From Paraphoma chrysanthemicola (lineage: Eukaryota > Ascomycota > Dothideomycetes > Pleosporales > Phaeosphaeriaceae): DNA of 64,000 nucleotides. Below the pieces are notes generated by a model. That model ran no database searches. It was given only the letters and a program-made list of their open reading frames with translations, and was not told where the DNA came from. The position numbers and the translations under genes are program-made. The DNA lies in the NCBI GenBank assembly GCA_020744225.1, contig JAGMWG010000019.1, positions 1 through 64,000 on the forward strand. Direction: 5' to 3'. This document shows, piece after piece, positions 22,090 to 34,094 of the stretch (position 1 is its first letter; each line of letters starts with the position of its first letter).

Positions 22090-22689
22090 TATGTAAGGCT
22101 TGCTGTGAGGCTGTGGGTATTGGGCTGCGTACTTTAAGAGAGAGGCTGTGCCTTTGCTGGCAAGTCCACGGTTTGCGGTGATGTCAGCACCTGTGGTAAG
22201 CTCCGAAATCTCGGATCGGTTGGTGGTTTGGAGTTTGGGTCTGGTTGCAGTGCAGAGCGGACCGTTGAAATCCGTGGGAGGAATGTCTTAGCGGGAGAGC
22301 GAATGATGCCGTTCCGAGCCTTACCCATCTCGTTTGCGAGGCAGTCCCACCCAACTTCACTCCAGTAGTGTATCTCACCACCACTCGCACCACGCCGCCG
22401 CCGTCGCCATCGCCCTCACTCTGACGCCGCCCACGCGTCTGGAGTGCTGTTTGCTGCAGAGTCTCCGCCCCACGCGCGCCGCTTGTCCTTCTCCCAGGGC
22501 AGTCACCACCCTCATAAATGGAGCACGATAGCCACAACGCCCGCCGTCCTCTGCTCCGTGCCCAAGTCTGACCTGCCCGCCGACCGTGGGGTCACATACA
22601 ACGCCGCCGGCACATGCGAACTGCAGCATGGCCGTGAATACCGCCCCTCTTGACAGGTCAGCCGCAGTCGTGCACAATCATCACCAGCA
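22090..22689. promoter_or_regulatory. Divergent intergenic region, ZNF511-like / EST1-like
   Basis: About 600 bp separates two divergently transcribed genes and should hold both promoters. Short open frames here are GC-rich shadows. No clear TATA box. Confidence 0.5.
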
Positions 22690-25355
22690 ATGTCGCTAAT
22701 CGGCAGCAGGCGGGCGAAGGCAATCGAGCATGAACTGATCAAGCGTGCCGATGACGGCGCCCCATGCGCCGAACTCGCCGCCTTCCTCCAGGAGTAAGAG
22801 AGTATTCAGCATTCATGCGCGATTGCTAATATTTGAGCAGGTACCGTGCCGCCTGCGAGGCTCTCTCCTTCGCCGACTTTGAATATGCCTCGGCCAACGA
22901 AATCGAGCAGAAGCTCTGGTCCGCACATCTGAAGGTCAACACCGCCTTCAGAAAGGAGCATAAGAACGTGCGTCTTCTGCGGACAGGGCCAATGAAATGT
23001 ACTGACGCTGCGTAGCTCAAGCGCCTCCGCGAAAATGTCGTCGAACTGAGGAAGTTCCAGAAGGCCTACCTGCACTTCATCAAGGCCAGCCAGCGCTTCT
23101 ACCGCCAGTATATTTTGAACTTCGACGCCCAATTCGACGCCATACCCGAGCTGCGCAAGATTGCCCAGAGGTGGAAGGACGACGGTGGGCGCATCCACAG
23201 TTCCGGCTGCATCCTCGCTGACTTTGATCTAGCGTCCAAGACATCCAGTCGCCGCCGCATTCCCGCCTCGCTGAATCATCTCGTCTTGCAATCCTGCCAC
23301 CAGACCCTCATCCAGCTCGGCGACCTGTCCCGCTACCGAGAGACAGAGCTTGTTGAGCAGGGCAAGGAGCGTAATTGGGGACCTGCGAAGGGATACTATG
23401 GCCTCGCTGCGGAGCTGTGCCCCGAGCAAGGGCATGCGCACAACCAGCTCGCCGTCATATCGCGCGAAGAAGGCGACCACTTCCGCTCCGTCTATCATCT
23501 CTACCGCTCCCTTGCTAGCAAAGTGCCCTACCCGCAAGCGAAGCTCAACCTTGAGACCGAGTTCAAGCGCATCATCTCCGCGTGGGAGAAGGGCCAGACG
23601 ATCAACAATCACAAGTCCTCCGATGGTAACAATGCTGGACGCGCTCTGATCACTTGGTTCGTGAGGCTGCACAGTCGCATCTTCAAGAATGAGGAATTTG
23701 CGGCGCATGACGAATTGGAAGGCGAGGTCCTTAGCCATCTGGCTCTGGAGCTCAAGGAGCGTCCACTGGATTCCATTCTGCCCAAAATCATCCTCATCAA
23801 TTTGGCCGCCGAGTATTTTGCGACCATGCAGATGCAGTCCGATTCCCCGCCAGAAAACATCTTCCGGACCTACTTTTACTACCTTCGCCTGAACGTGAAG
23901 ACCTTCTTTATCCTCCTGCAGGTCTTGCAGCCTGAGCTGGAGAGAATTTCAGAGGCCGACGACGTCACCAGAAATGGGGATCGTCCCACTCAGCTTTCCG
24001 ACAAAATTACTGCAGTTGCTCGTCGCACCCTCCCTGGACTTCGACTGTACAGCACCTGGTTCTTGCGCTACTGGCCAGTGCTGAACGCAAACATCGCCGA
24101 GACCTTGACCATCGTGGATGTGCAAGAGCTGTGGAAGGCATACGCCGCCACCCTCACGCTTCTGGCGTCCAGCTTCCCAGTATCTGAGCTGCCCGTGGAG
24201 AACTACATGCTTGAGGAAGATACAGACACCATTGGATTTCAGCCTCTAATCTCTCCTGATACGTTGAAAACATGGTATGATGGTGACAGCATGAAGCAGA
24301 AGTGGACCGATCTTGAGCGCAATCATCCAAATGTCGAGATGCTTATGCGGGCTAAGGACCTACTCATCGATGGACTCTTCCTTTCGCAAAAGCCTGAGGC
24401 TCCGCTGGATCTTGACGGCTCACATTTCTCCTACCGAGAAGAAGGCCTGCCTTCTGAGCTTCTCGCCAGCCCAAGCAATCGTCCGGACAACTCTCCTATT
24501 CTGCCCATGCAGTCGGTCGATCTGCCACTGTTTCCAATGCAAGCACCTGTCGCCGATGACCAGAAGTCGCACAGCGTAGCTGCGGGCTCAGAGTCTGCCT
24601 CTACCACGGTAGCGAAAGAGACAGCGATGCATCGCATGGTCGACGATCTCGTTGGTCCTGATGATGGCCTTGACCCATTGCCTGAGGAGGACGAGAACTT
24701 GCCACCGACGCCGCCTGAGCAGACTTTCGAGGACACGACAATTGTCAACGATGGTACATTCGCGCCTGCGCCACTTTCGATTAACGATCTGGTGAACACG
24801 GTCAAGAATTACAAGCCGTTGTCGCCCAATCCCGCGACAAGCATGCTCTCGACACCAATGGGCCGGACCAGCTCTACCTCTTCTATCCGCCAGCCAGCCA
24901 ATCTTCCTTCTGTTCCTGACAGTCAGTACAACGGTAACTCCATCTGGAATCGCAGCTACAGCGGCACCCCAGGCCCATCGTCTCCGATGATGGCAAATGG
25001 GTTCGGCCAGGGTAGCGAGCTCAGCAGGTCGCCGATCCATGGCAATGGATTTGGGCACGCCCGTGGAAGCTCAAACAACTCACTTCTTGGTGCAGACCTC
25101 ACGCCGTCCGCGGCCCATGCTCCACGACACGCCAGCGGTGGTCTGGGAAGTGGTGCAGCTTGGGGAAACCCTAGCTCTACAAGTCCATCATACTGGGGCT
25201 CCGTTTATGGCAATGGCTTTGGCGGTACCTACAACAGCAATCAAAACGGACTGAAGGACGACCCCAATATGGCAAGTCCGCTTCTCTTTAGTTCCTACAA
25301 GGACAAGGCAAACAGTTCCTGGGGACGCACCCCACCCAACGGCCAGGGCGGCTGA
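22690..25355 (+). CDS. EST1/SMG7-like telomerase and mRNA-decay factor
   Basis: Exons 22690-22793, 22841-22967 and 23016-25355 (introns of 47 and 48 nt) give 856 residues. Residues about 60-180 form the helical 14-3-3-like N-terminal part. The EST1 DNA/RNA-binding region follows, with the characteristic GDLSRYRE, AKGYYGLAAELCPEQGHAHNQLAVI and YHLYRSLASKVPYPQAKLNL. The C-terminal third is disordered and S/N/G-rich. The family acts in nonsense-mediated decay (SMG5/6/7) and telomere maintenance (Est1). No PIN nuclease domain is visible, so it is SMG7/EST1-like rather than SMG6-like. Confidence 0.9.
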
Positions 25356-26772
25356 TCGAATACGACGCGGCTGTGAAATGCTGCCGATCAATCTGCCCGC
25401 AATGATGTGGTCTTGGTAAAGCAGCCACGTTTCCCGTGTGCTACTTTGGCCTGTCAGTCAACGATACTGCTTTCTCTACGCAGTGTGTACACGCCACATG
25501 GCAAACGTCGTGGTAACGTCCCCGGTGTCATATCCAAGCTGTCCTGCTGCCGTAGAGACGGAAGCCAGAGATCGAGTCCTGCGCTTTGTGCTGCTCAACG
25601 TTACTCTTCCACCATCGCCCGCACTTGGCCATGGCAAGAGTCCCATATTGAGCAAGTTCTTGCAATCCAAATTGTGGCACGAGTGCGCCTGCTTGAAGTC
25701 TGCTTACATCTGATTCATCTTCATTCTAACAGCCGCGCCGATGCTTTGACAGTAGACAATAATGGCTCGAAGGAGCACGCTTGCTCTTTCTTTCGAAGCA
25801 GGCTCGGTTTACATGTAGGGTAATTGATATTATATATAATTGGAGTTTTGCGAACCCATCATCCATGCTTGTGACGAAGGTGTTCTCAAAATGCGTTTCG
25901 CGTGGCATTTGGCCTCACGATACCAACTCTGGACATGTCTGCTTTTTATTCGTATCAGGTGCAACGCGATAGCTCCATATACAGAAGAACTTCCACGGTA
26001 GAGATAAGTATAAGTTAGAAGGAAAAGGGGTCGCTAGGATTGTGTTCAAAATTAGATGCATGTGAAGAACACGCGCGAGTTCGTAAACTTGACAAAACGC
26101 CACATTTATTCCTATTGACGTTTTTCAAAAGTCGTGCACTATTACTACAGTCTGTTCTGAGATTTTTGAATCATTTGGAGTGCGTGATGCTGCTGTACGA
26201 ATTTGGGAGTGGGTTTGTCGTTGGGGATAAATTCGAGAAATTACATGTTAGCATGATACTAACGACCAGCATCACTTTCGTTATACATGCTCCTGAATCG
26301 AGATATCTTGGCTCGAAAATCACAGTCAATTTGATGACCATGCACATTACTCTAATTTTCCAAAAGTTGCGGCTAGAGTAAGTCCGCCAGACGATGGTCA
26401 CTTTGGTGAGTAGACTAGGATACTTAAACTGCGCTTCGGACTACATGTAGAAGTCACGTTGACGATTGTACAATGCGCTGTAGCGTGAGCCGAGGCATGC
26501 AACATAGGAGTTGAAATCGCATTCACTTGATTGTGCAAACTTTGTTGAGGGAGAAGAAGGCGTGAAGTTGTGTTGGTTTCGTTGGTCATATGTAGATTTA
26601 CGCTCATCGCGCGCATACCATCTAGCAAATCACCCATTATCCTGCCATGTCTATGTACACACCCTACTTGATCGTTCGTCGTTCATGTCATGCTATCCAC
26701 AATACCCTAACGAAGAACGCCATTCATGCATCGCCTTGTAAAGCATCAAATTGACGCATGCGCCCATGCTTC
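25356..26772. other. Intergenic between convergent genes
   Basis: About 1.4 kb between the convergent EST1-like and UBX genes. It holds 3' regions and AT-rich spacer. No convincing gene or RNA seen. Confidence 0.5.
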
Positions 26773-28320
26773 TTACTCCTCGTCCTCTTCGTCCTCTTCG
26801 TCCTCTGCGACATCTGTCCGCTCAACAATCAGATTGCCGCTTCGTCCAATGCGCTCCTTGATCGTTCCGCCAGTCTTGACGTCGTACACTTCTCGCGGCA
26901 TAGGGCTCACTAGCTGGAACTTGTACTCGTGTTCGAAGCCCGCTGGCTCTGAGACTGCTTCTTGTTCGCCCAGGACATCATAGCATTCGACGAATGCGTA
27001 GAGTTCCTCGATATCAGCGTCTGCGCGGAACTTGCGGACCACGCGCTCTTCAGACGGGAGCTTGACTGCTATGCGTACAATGTCCTTGTCGTTGGGCGAT
27101 GGTTCGGCGGGAATGCTGGAAGCGCGCCATTTGCGCCATTGTTCTAGGTTCTGCGCATATCGTTCTGCGGCTTGTTCGCGCTCGAGAGCTTCCTTCTCCT
27201 CTCGCGCTTTGCGCTCCTGCTCCTCTTTCTTCTTGCGCGCGCGTTCGCGGTCCGTAGCTAAGCTGCGCTCGTATGCGCTGTCTTGCTGCTGTCTTATGTT
27301 TCTTGTGGCTTGCTGCTCTTGTCGCTGCGCGCGAACGCGGTTGAGTGGTTCCGTGTGTTGCGCCATGGCGGCTCGGAGCTTTGCGATGAATTGTGTGGGA
27401 GGTGTGGGGCCGACGATGCGCGTCGCGATGCCCATGGCGGTTGAAGAGACTTGCGGTGTGTGCACGATGAGACCGGCGAAGGGGAACTTGGTGCAATTGA
27501 GGGCGTTGGAGACCTGGTAAGCCTCGCTGTCCTGCACATTGCCCGCCCACAGTATGATGTTGTTATTAGGATCTCGAATGAAGTCGACCAGCTCTTGCGA
27601 GAGTAATGTGTCGCGGATGAACGATGTTGTCTCGTCGTGCTCGGGCGAAATGAGAATGACGAGGAGGAACTGGAGGTTCTTCTTCGCCAGATCGAATGCC
27701 TGCGCATATCCACTCTCGAAGAAGGGCAGCTGGTGTGATCCGTATTCCTCCTCAAACTCCCGTATGAAGCGCGCCGCCGTGTCGCGTGGGTTGAGCGGTC
27801 TCCGCCCGGTTGCTGCACCCTGCCGCGCCGCAGGGCGATTGATGTTGCTTGCTGTCAGACGACCCCATGTGCGTGGTATGAAAGGGAACATCCATCCCAT
27901 GAACCTGAAGTACTTGGACAGTAACGAGTACACGAGGGAGAAAGGCGCGAATATTATGGCGAGGACGAGCGGCGCCTGTGTGCTGACTTGACTTTCCGGC
28001 TGTGGTACTACACGCGGCGCAGGTTCTATTCGCGCCCTCCTACTTGACGTCGAGGATCGCGGGGAGGATGTGAAGCCGTTCATGAGCGTCTCTTGCCGGC
28101 GGATGTCTTGCGGCGCTGCTTGTGCGGCGGCCGCAGCGACGGGGTCTTCTGCTGGCTCACCATCGAAGAAGCGGGCAATTGCTATCTGCACGTTCCATTC
28201 GCACCGTCGAAGGAGCGGTATGGCAGCAGCGGGATCTTGGTCGGTTACGGCTATGAATTGCTGCAGCGCGAGCTGCTGGTCAGAGGTGAGTGCGGCAACG
28301 TCGACATTAGGCTCCGCCAT
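26773..28320 (-). CDS. UBX-domain protein (UBA-UAS-UBX), ER-associated degradation type
   Basis: A single exon of 515 residues. A UBA-like domain lies at about 10-55 (FIAVTDQDPAAAIPLLRRCEWNVQIAIARFF). A hydrophobic hairpin-like segment at about 117-140 would insert in the ER or lipid-droplet membrane. A UAS thioredoxin-like domain follows (about 180-310, FVLLVILISPEHDE-like region). A charged coiled coil spans about 330-400. The UBX domain lies near 410-500 (VRIAVKLPSEERVVRKFRAD). The order matches yeast Ubx2, S. pombe Ucp10 and human FAF2, which recruit Cdc48/p97 to ubiquitinated ER clients. The C-terminus ends in an EDEED run. Confidence 0.9.
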   Translation of the reverse strand: MAEPNVDVAALTSDQQLALQQFIAVTDQDPAAAIPLLRRCEWNVQIAIARFFDGEPAEDPVAAAAAQAAPQDIRRQETLMNGFTSSPRSSTSSRRARIEPAPRVVPQPESQVSTQAPLVLAIIFAPFSLVYSLLSKYFRFMGWMFPFIPRTWGRLTASNINRPAARQGAATGRRPLNPRDTAARFIREFEEEYGSHQLPFFESGYAQAFDLAKKNLQFLLVILISPEHDETTSFIRDTLLSQELVDFIRDPNNNIILWAGNVQDSEAYQVSNALNCTKFPFAGLIVHTPQVSSTAMGIATRIVGPTPPTQFIAKLRAAMAQHTEPLNRVRAQRQEQQATRNIRQQQDSAYERSLATDRERARKKKEEQERKAREEKEALEREQAAERYAQNLEQWRKWRASSIPAEPSPNDKDIVRIAVKLPSEERVVRKFRADADIEELYAFVECYDVLGEQEAVSEPAGFEHEYKFQLVSPMPREVYDVKTGGTIKERIGRSGNLIVERTDVAEDEEDEEDEE

Positions 28321-29141
28321 GTTGGTGACCCGGCTGGAGTTGTATTGAGGGGTCTTGCTCAGAGTTGAAGGGCGCGAGAGTTGGGGTGCGGGAAGGAGAG
28401 TGGGGCCGAGTCCTTAAAGGATTCGTGGTTCTATGGTTGTCGGTTGCCTGGCTGTCCGGCGGTGATGTACATGTGCTTCGAGGAACTTCCAGTGACAGAC
28501 TGGAAAGAAGAGGCTAATCCTCGGCAGCCACGCGACATCACCGCGCCCGACCGTTGTGGCGCAAATAAGTTTCACGCGGTCTAATTCGATAATTGAGCCC
28601 GCCTGGGGGTTTCGATCGAAATAGTGGTAGAAAGGCGTTCTTCAGGCTATTTATTCGAGTATAATAGACTCTATTGGAGCAGCTGCATCAACATAGTGTG
28701 AAGATACACAATCTCAACGAGAGACTCATTGAGAAGCGGTTCATGCTTCATCAACGTTGACGTCGTGTTGATAAGCCGACTTCGCAAATTAATTGGTGAA
28801 GAAGCTACGCATGTGCGAGAAACTTTTGAACAAAAGCTCGAGGTCTCCTTGCCTGATCTGAAGACTGTCTTCAGTAAGAACAGCAGATTTGGTACCTATC
28901 AGCACAATCCACTAGCCAATGCAGACTGCTCTCCACCAACACCCCGATTCCGCTCTCCACTATCTGCATACCCCTCCACCGCACAACCCAACCCATCCAC
29001 CCATCCCTGTCCCGTACCCCGCACCAAACCACATTTCCCACTCCAGGACCCACGCCGCCCCTCCGGTCCTGGGATTAGCCAACAATATAACCGCTACAAT
29101 GTCGCAAATCGCCATCCCTCAACTCATCGAGTTCAGACCGA
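28321..29141. other. Intergenic before tRNA
   Basis: About 820 bp with a C/A-rich tract (28925-29060). A 149-codon plus-strand frame (28729-29178) runs into the tRNA and has no domain-like features; it is not called. Confidence 0.5.
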
Positions 29142-29283
29142 GCCGGTTTGGCGCAGTGGTAACGTAAGTCCACTCTGAACACACACTATGAGGATCTTCA
29201 AATCCCTAACAAGATTTGCCAGGCGTCGCACTTGTACACGCCTATAAATGCGAAGATCGCTAGTTCGATTCTGGCAATCGGCA
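29142..29283 (+). tRNA. tRNA-Thr (UGU) with two intervening sequences
   Basis: The 5' acceptor GCCGGTT (29142-29148) pairs with AATCGGC (29276-29282), followed by discriminator A. The T arm is GCTAG-TTCGATT-CTGGC at 29259-29275. The anticodon stem is TCGCA/TGCGA (29226-29230, 29249-29253) with anticodon TGT at 29233-29235. An 11-nt canonical-position intron follows base 37 (29237-29247). A second, 59-nt insertion (29164-29222) splits the D arm and has the look of a spliceosomal intron. Without both, a 72-nt tRNA with a normal D arm (GCGC...ACGC) results. A T5 run at 29299-29303 can end Pol III transcription. It could instead be a disrupted tRNA. Confidence 0.85.
29164..29222 (+). other. Spliceosomal-like insertion in the tRNA D arm
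   Basis: 59 nt starting GTAAGT, with CCCTAAC about 13 nt before the end, and ending GCCAG. These are the donor, branch and acceptor consensus of fungal mRNA introns. Its exact removal restores the D-stem pairing G10-C25, C11-G24 and G12-C23. Confidence 0.7.
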
Positions 29284-29998
29284 AACGTCAATTGTTTCTT
29301 TTTGCCCTCCTTTTTGCGCTTCGATTCGTCTTGTTGCGATAGAAATCGCTCAAGTTTTGAGCAAATTATGACATGGTGAAGTTTGTAAATTTAACCTGTG
29401 AGTGTGTGTGTGTGAGGCATGCTCGATTTTTTGTGGTGGGTGCGGTTTCGCGTGTTCTCTTCGCTCCGCTGTGGCGTTCTTGGTTTGTTCATTAGAATGC
29501 AGGAGACTTTCCGAGCTTTTGAGAGCAATACCTTAAAACATAATCCTGAATACAGAAGTTGTTCCCTTCTGAATGAAATGGCCGTTACGACACAGAACGA
29601 CCTCTGTTTGCCGAGAATCGATCGGGCCTCGCAACTAATACAGCCAGCAGACGGCATGCTGTCGGATCGACAGTTTTCTAGTATCCAAAGCAGTACAGCA
29701 GTATTCACGTTCATCGGCACTGGATGTATGCTCTAGTATTGCGTTGCCACTTTGACATAATGCATTCATTCATGTCATTCATGTTCGCTTCTACGCGACG
29801 GCAGCTATTGAGGGTATCCATCAGACGGCTGTTGAAAGGCCATCTCTTCTAGTCCTTGCTTTTCGACTCCGTACACCTTTTGAAATGCTACGGCTATCCG
29901 AACCGGCTCATTCGGCCTGCATCGCTGGTCGACTAATTGTCCGACCGCTCTCGTAGATTGTTGAAAACACGAGCATCCGCGCTCACTCAACGTGGCGC
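29284..29998. other. Intergenic
   Basis: About 715 bp between the tRNA and the 3' end of adenosine kinase. A GT microsatellite sits at 29401-29414. No gene seen. Confidence 0.5.
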
Positions 29999-31182
29999 TT
30001 AGCTAGCAGTATAAGTCTGCTTGGGCTGCGGGTACGAAGGACCCAACTCCTGGATGCTCAACTTCGCCAACCACTGGCCCATGTCAATGGCGGTCTCCAA
30101 CGACTTGCCCTGCACGATACCCGCAACGAAACCTCCCGCGAACGCATCACCCGCACCATTAGTGTCGTTGATCTTGTCCTCGCTGATGGCGTGTACCTTG
30201 ACCTCCTTGACATCGACATCTCCACCCTCCTTTGCGCTGACAGCGACGGTTGGGCTAGTGCCTTGTGTGATGACTACGGTCCTTGCGCGCTTAGTGTTCT
30301 TCTTGGGGCCGTTCGCGATTGCCTTTGCAATTTCCTTGACGTCCTTGGATTCGATGTTGTGCGACTCGGCGAATGCGGCGGCCTCGGTCTCGTTGCCAAT
30401 GAGGATGTCAACGTAGGGCAGGATCTCGTCGAGAGGGTCCTTGAAGAATTGTGCGATAAACGGAGCGGAGAGGTTAAGGATGAAGAGCTGCGAGTATTAA
30501 CACCATTGTACTTGGAGTGCAATTCTGTATATAGACTCACCTTGTTCTTCGCAGCGGCCTCTTCAGCGAGCGCCTTAATCGCAGGTACGCAGACCGTCAA
30601 GTGGAAGCCACCAACGTAAAAGACCTGCGCGTTCTCGACCTGCTTCCAGATGCGCTCCTCCTTCAGATGCTCGACCTTGTAGTTGTTCGCAGCCGCGAGA
30701 TCGGTGCACAGCGAGCGGTTGTGGCCAGTGATGACGACACCGCAGCGGCCGGTTGGCGTCTTCTCGTCGTACAGGTACTCAGTCTTGACGCCAGCATCGC
30801 TCGAGATCTTCTCAAGCGTCTCGCCGTACTTGTCCTTGCCGATGCAGCCAATGTAGACAGTCGAGTTGGGAGCGAGGATGTACTGTGCACCGCGGGCCGT
30901 GTTTTGCGCTGCGCCTCCGGCAATCAAGACGGCGTTGTAGTTCTGGATTAGGTCCTCGTAGAGACCCATATGCTTCTCGGGATCGGCGAGGATCGCATCG
31001 TTCGCCTTGAGGCCATACTTGTTGAGCAACTTCTCGTCACTGAGCATTTCCTCGTCAGCATAAGCTCACTGTGGTGCTCTTCTCATCAAATGACTTGCGA
31101 GCCCGGAGAAAATTACTCACCCAACACCCTGGATATCCAGCAGCGGGTTCTCCAGGCACAGAAGTTCGTATTTGCCAGCCAT
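29999..31182 (-). CDS. ADO1: Adenosine kinase
   Basis: Exons 31182-31121, 31039-30541 and 30487-29999 (introns of 81 and 53 nt) give 349 residues, the usual size. The N-terminus reads ENPLLDIQGVGDEKLLNKYGLKANDAIL, and the family signature GGAAQNTARGAQ follows. The C-terminal PfkB motif INDTNGAGDAFAGGF contains the catalytic Asp. It phosphorylates adenosine to AMP, supporting the methyl cycle by removing adenosine released from S-adenosylhomocysteine. Cytosolic by default. The frame stays open upstream to an ATG at 31377; see the finding on a possible targeting extension. Confidence 0.93.
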
Positions 31183-31835
31183 TGTAAAATTTGATGTGAT
31201 GTTGGGTGTGAAGTGTTGCGGCGGTCTCGATTGTGTATGAAAAGCGTGGGGCAGAAATATCGGTGATCGAGGGGCAGCCTCCCCGCAAGCAGCGCCAACT
31301 GCCGACAAGGGTGCTCGCAGCGGAAGGTGCAGCCGAGTGAGCGTCCGGACTCCGAAGGCACGAAGACTCGAAGCCATTTGAGGACTATGAGTTACAAGAG
31401 GTTATCTTAGCAGGTGTACGTGTATATAGCGTGGCTCTTGACTTCGTTCGCGGGTTTTGGCCATGATGCTCACCAGACCTCAGGCCACTCTGTCACCTTC
31501 GAACATCCATCCCTCCTTCAACGATTATTCTAGTCACTGCATCACGGTCTTTTGACACTTCAAGTGATCAGAGTGTTTTTCATTACGTTATGAATATGCG
31601 TTTCAACAGAGCTTGTCTTGTTCTCCTTCTAGTGTTTCTGGAGTTCCTGTAGTTCCTTCCTAATCAACACAACATGTGCCCTCCTTCCAAATCAACGCAG
31701 TCGAGTCTAAAGAATGCACCTCACTGCCAGCTCTTCGCAACTGAGCCAAACCGGATCCTAGTCAACACGCTTTCTGTCCCATACAAATGACTATTGTCCT
31801 CGCTGCGAGCCGACAGGACTGGGTTGCGGGGAGTT
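31183..31835. promoter_or_regulatory. Leader and promoter of adenosine kinase; 3' region of PAN3
   Basis: About 650 bp between two minus-strand genes. Positions 31183-31377 are an in-frame extension of adenosine kinase that may be translated or be leader. No other gene seen. Confidence 0.5.
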
Positions 31836-34094
31836 CTACTTACCCGAACCACGTCCTGCCCGGATCAAGTCCTGAAAAGCAGACTCCAAGCCCCGCTTGA
31901 CCTCACGATAGCTTACGATCAAGACATTCTGCTCATCTCTGCTGATGAGCGCAACCTTTTCGTCGACCCCTGCGTCGAGTTTGTTGAGGCAATCCAGGAC
32001 ATGCGCCAAATCTGTCACTGGATGCCCGTTGGCGTCCACCTGGTGGAACACGAAGTCCCGGAACAATTTGAGATAGTATCGTTCACCAGTCTCTGACCAT
32101 ACAGAAGATGGGTTGGTGGTGCTGTTACCAGGCATTTGTTGCGATGCGTCCAGCTCCGGTCGCTCGTTAACCATGTTGAGCTTGACGAGAAGGCGCACAA
32201 GCCTGGAAGACTCAAGCTCACGACCGAGCGTGTTGGTGAGCGTATCCTGCGCATGCAATTCGCTGTCAAAGACAGAGGCAAGTTGGTCGGCGATGCCAGC
32301 AAGGAAAGTGTCGATGTCCTTCTGCACCGCCGCAGGTGTTGTTGGAGATGACGGCGTTCCAGCTGGTGGTTGCGGACTGAGCAACCACTGGACGCATTCT
32401 TTGAGACGAGCAGTGTAGCTGCGTGTGATGTAGTCCATTGATTTTTGCATTTGTAGATGCGCAGTGGGATTATTGTTCGCGATGCAGAGTATCAATCGAC
32501 CAAGTTGGACAAAGTCCTCCGCCTGAGCCTCGTTCACGGGTTTCGCGTTCTCGAATTGCACGATATCCATGATGCCGCATGCGTTCAGGCGAATGCGGTT
32601 CTTGCTAGTCAATAGTATCTTGGAGGGAGATATCAGCCTTGCGGCAAGTCCAGACCCATGGATAGCCTTTAAAGCGGACGCGATCTGCACAATATAGCCC
32701 CACAGCACTTGCTCAGGAACGTGTGATGATGCTGCCTGCCGACCATGGAAACGCTGCATAGGTTTGAAGTGCTCGTCCGCCAATGACCTCGAGTTCGGGT
32801 GGTAGTCGGTAACCAGGATCAAAGAGCTGTCGCCAAATGCTCGAGTGGTAAAAGCCTCGTGAATTGTGACGACACTCCCGTTCAAGATCCGTTTCCAGGG
32901 CTGGGCAGAGCGAATGGCGGTTTCGCTCGTGAGTCGAAAGTTTTCCAGACGGCGTAAGGCGTAAGTTTTGCCGTCCTTGCCAGAAGTGGCCTTATAAATC
33001 CAACTAGCGTAGCCAAACGGCGCGCTATTTTTTTGAGGCGTGGTATCCAAGCAGAACAAAGAATGGAACTGCTCGATGACGGGAAGTGTAGTATTGGGCA
33101 GAACTTGACGTGCAACTTCAGCCTTTTTCTGCAGGTCCTCTCGAACAGCATCTGGGATAAAGAAATCGTGTGCGGTGCGTTGATACGCCAACAGCCCGGT
33201 GGGCTGGGGTCCTACCGGCCAGTACAGGTGGTAAGCAGGCGAGGCCTGGAAGGCGTTGTGGTTGGGATAGTAACCCGAACCAAGTCCTGAGGAGTCCTGC
33301 GCATATGGATTGATAGCCGCTGATTGATGTTGTCCGGTAATGGCGGAGATGTTCGAGTTCGCAGTATATGGATCATAGTTGGAGAAAGGTGCAGATGCAT
33401 TCGATTCGACCTGCGGCTTCGCGATAAGCGTTAGCGGTCCTGCATGCCTGAAGTATGACAAGATCTTGGTGAACGTGATCTGGGCGCGATGGCTGATGAA
33501 ATCTCAATACGCACCATTGGACCACCAAACGACTCTGGGACGAACTCTTGGAACTCGGGCGCGTGCCAGTCTATAGCAGGCTCCTTGTTATGCAAGTTAG
33601 GGGTGCTTGCGGCTAAACTGATCAGCATGGGACAGTATCACGGATACAGCAGTCGGCGGGAAACTCACTGGAACGTTGCGACTTTGGGGTGAAGACTGCG
33701 GCATTTGCCGCCTTCGGCGAGATGGCAGCGTTGCGGGCAGAGGGTGTCACTGAACCATTGGGTGCTGGTTGTAAGGGTGTGAATGCAGGCGAGTCGACGT
33801 TGAATCGCTTCTTCGCGTTCTCACTCTGGCTCGACTTGGAGTGGTCGTGGATGTAGGGACAGGCTGGTAGGTGTCACCAAAGCATTCTGCAGGCGCATCA
33901 CACAGCACTTACTGTTCTCGTACCGACAGTGCCCGTAGATGGTGACATTGCGGCAAAAGGTATTCTTGGCTTCTACAGATGGGTGTCAGACACAATCTCA
34001 CGAAGTACGAGTGAGTCGTACCGCGACCTTTTGGTCGAGGAGAAGCCACTCCTCGTCGCGAATCACCCGAAGGGCTCCCGAAAGCTGTTGCCAT
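31836..34094 (-). CDS. PAN3: PAN3, regulatory subunit of the PAN2-PAN3 deadenylase
   Basis: Five exons (34094-34022, 33972-33913, 33863-33669, 33612-33515, 33479-31836) give 689 residues. The N-terminal CCCH zinc finger spans exons 1-3 (CRNVTIYGHCRYENTCPYIHDH). A poly(A)-binding-protein interaction region of P/S/A-rich sequence follows. The kinase-like pseudokinase domain has RRLENFR, a degenerate catalytic loop and ACGIMDIVQFEN. The C-terminal knob ends in YYLKLFRDFVFHQVD and related helices that bind PAN2. The complex trims mRNA poly(A) tails in the cytoplasm. The start follows the conserved MA...SPRxKGRE-type N-terminus, but the frame is open upstream to 34718, so a longer form cannot be excluded. 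Confidence 0.9.

Noticed and set aside
28729..29178. 149-codon frame running into the tRNA
   Set aside because: Composition is Pro/His/Ser-rich without domain features, and it overlaps a well-folded tRNA gene.
33909..34021. Frame continuing past the first PAN3 exon (YFVRLCLTPICRSQ)
   Set aside because: This is the read-through of the 49-nt intron 33973-34021. Splicing restores the conserved CCCH finger.
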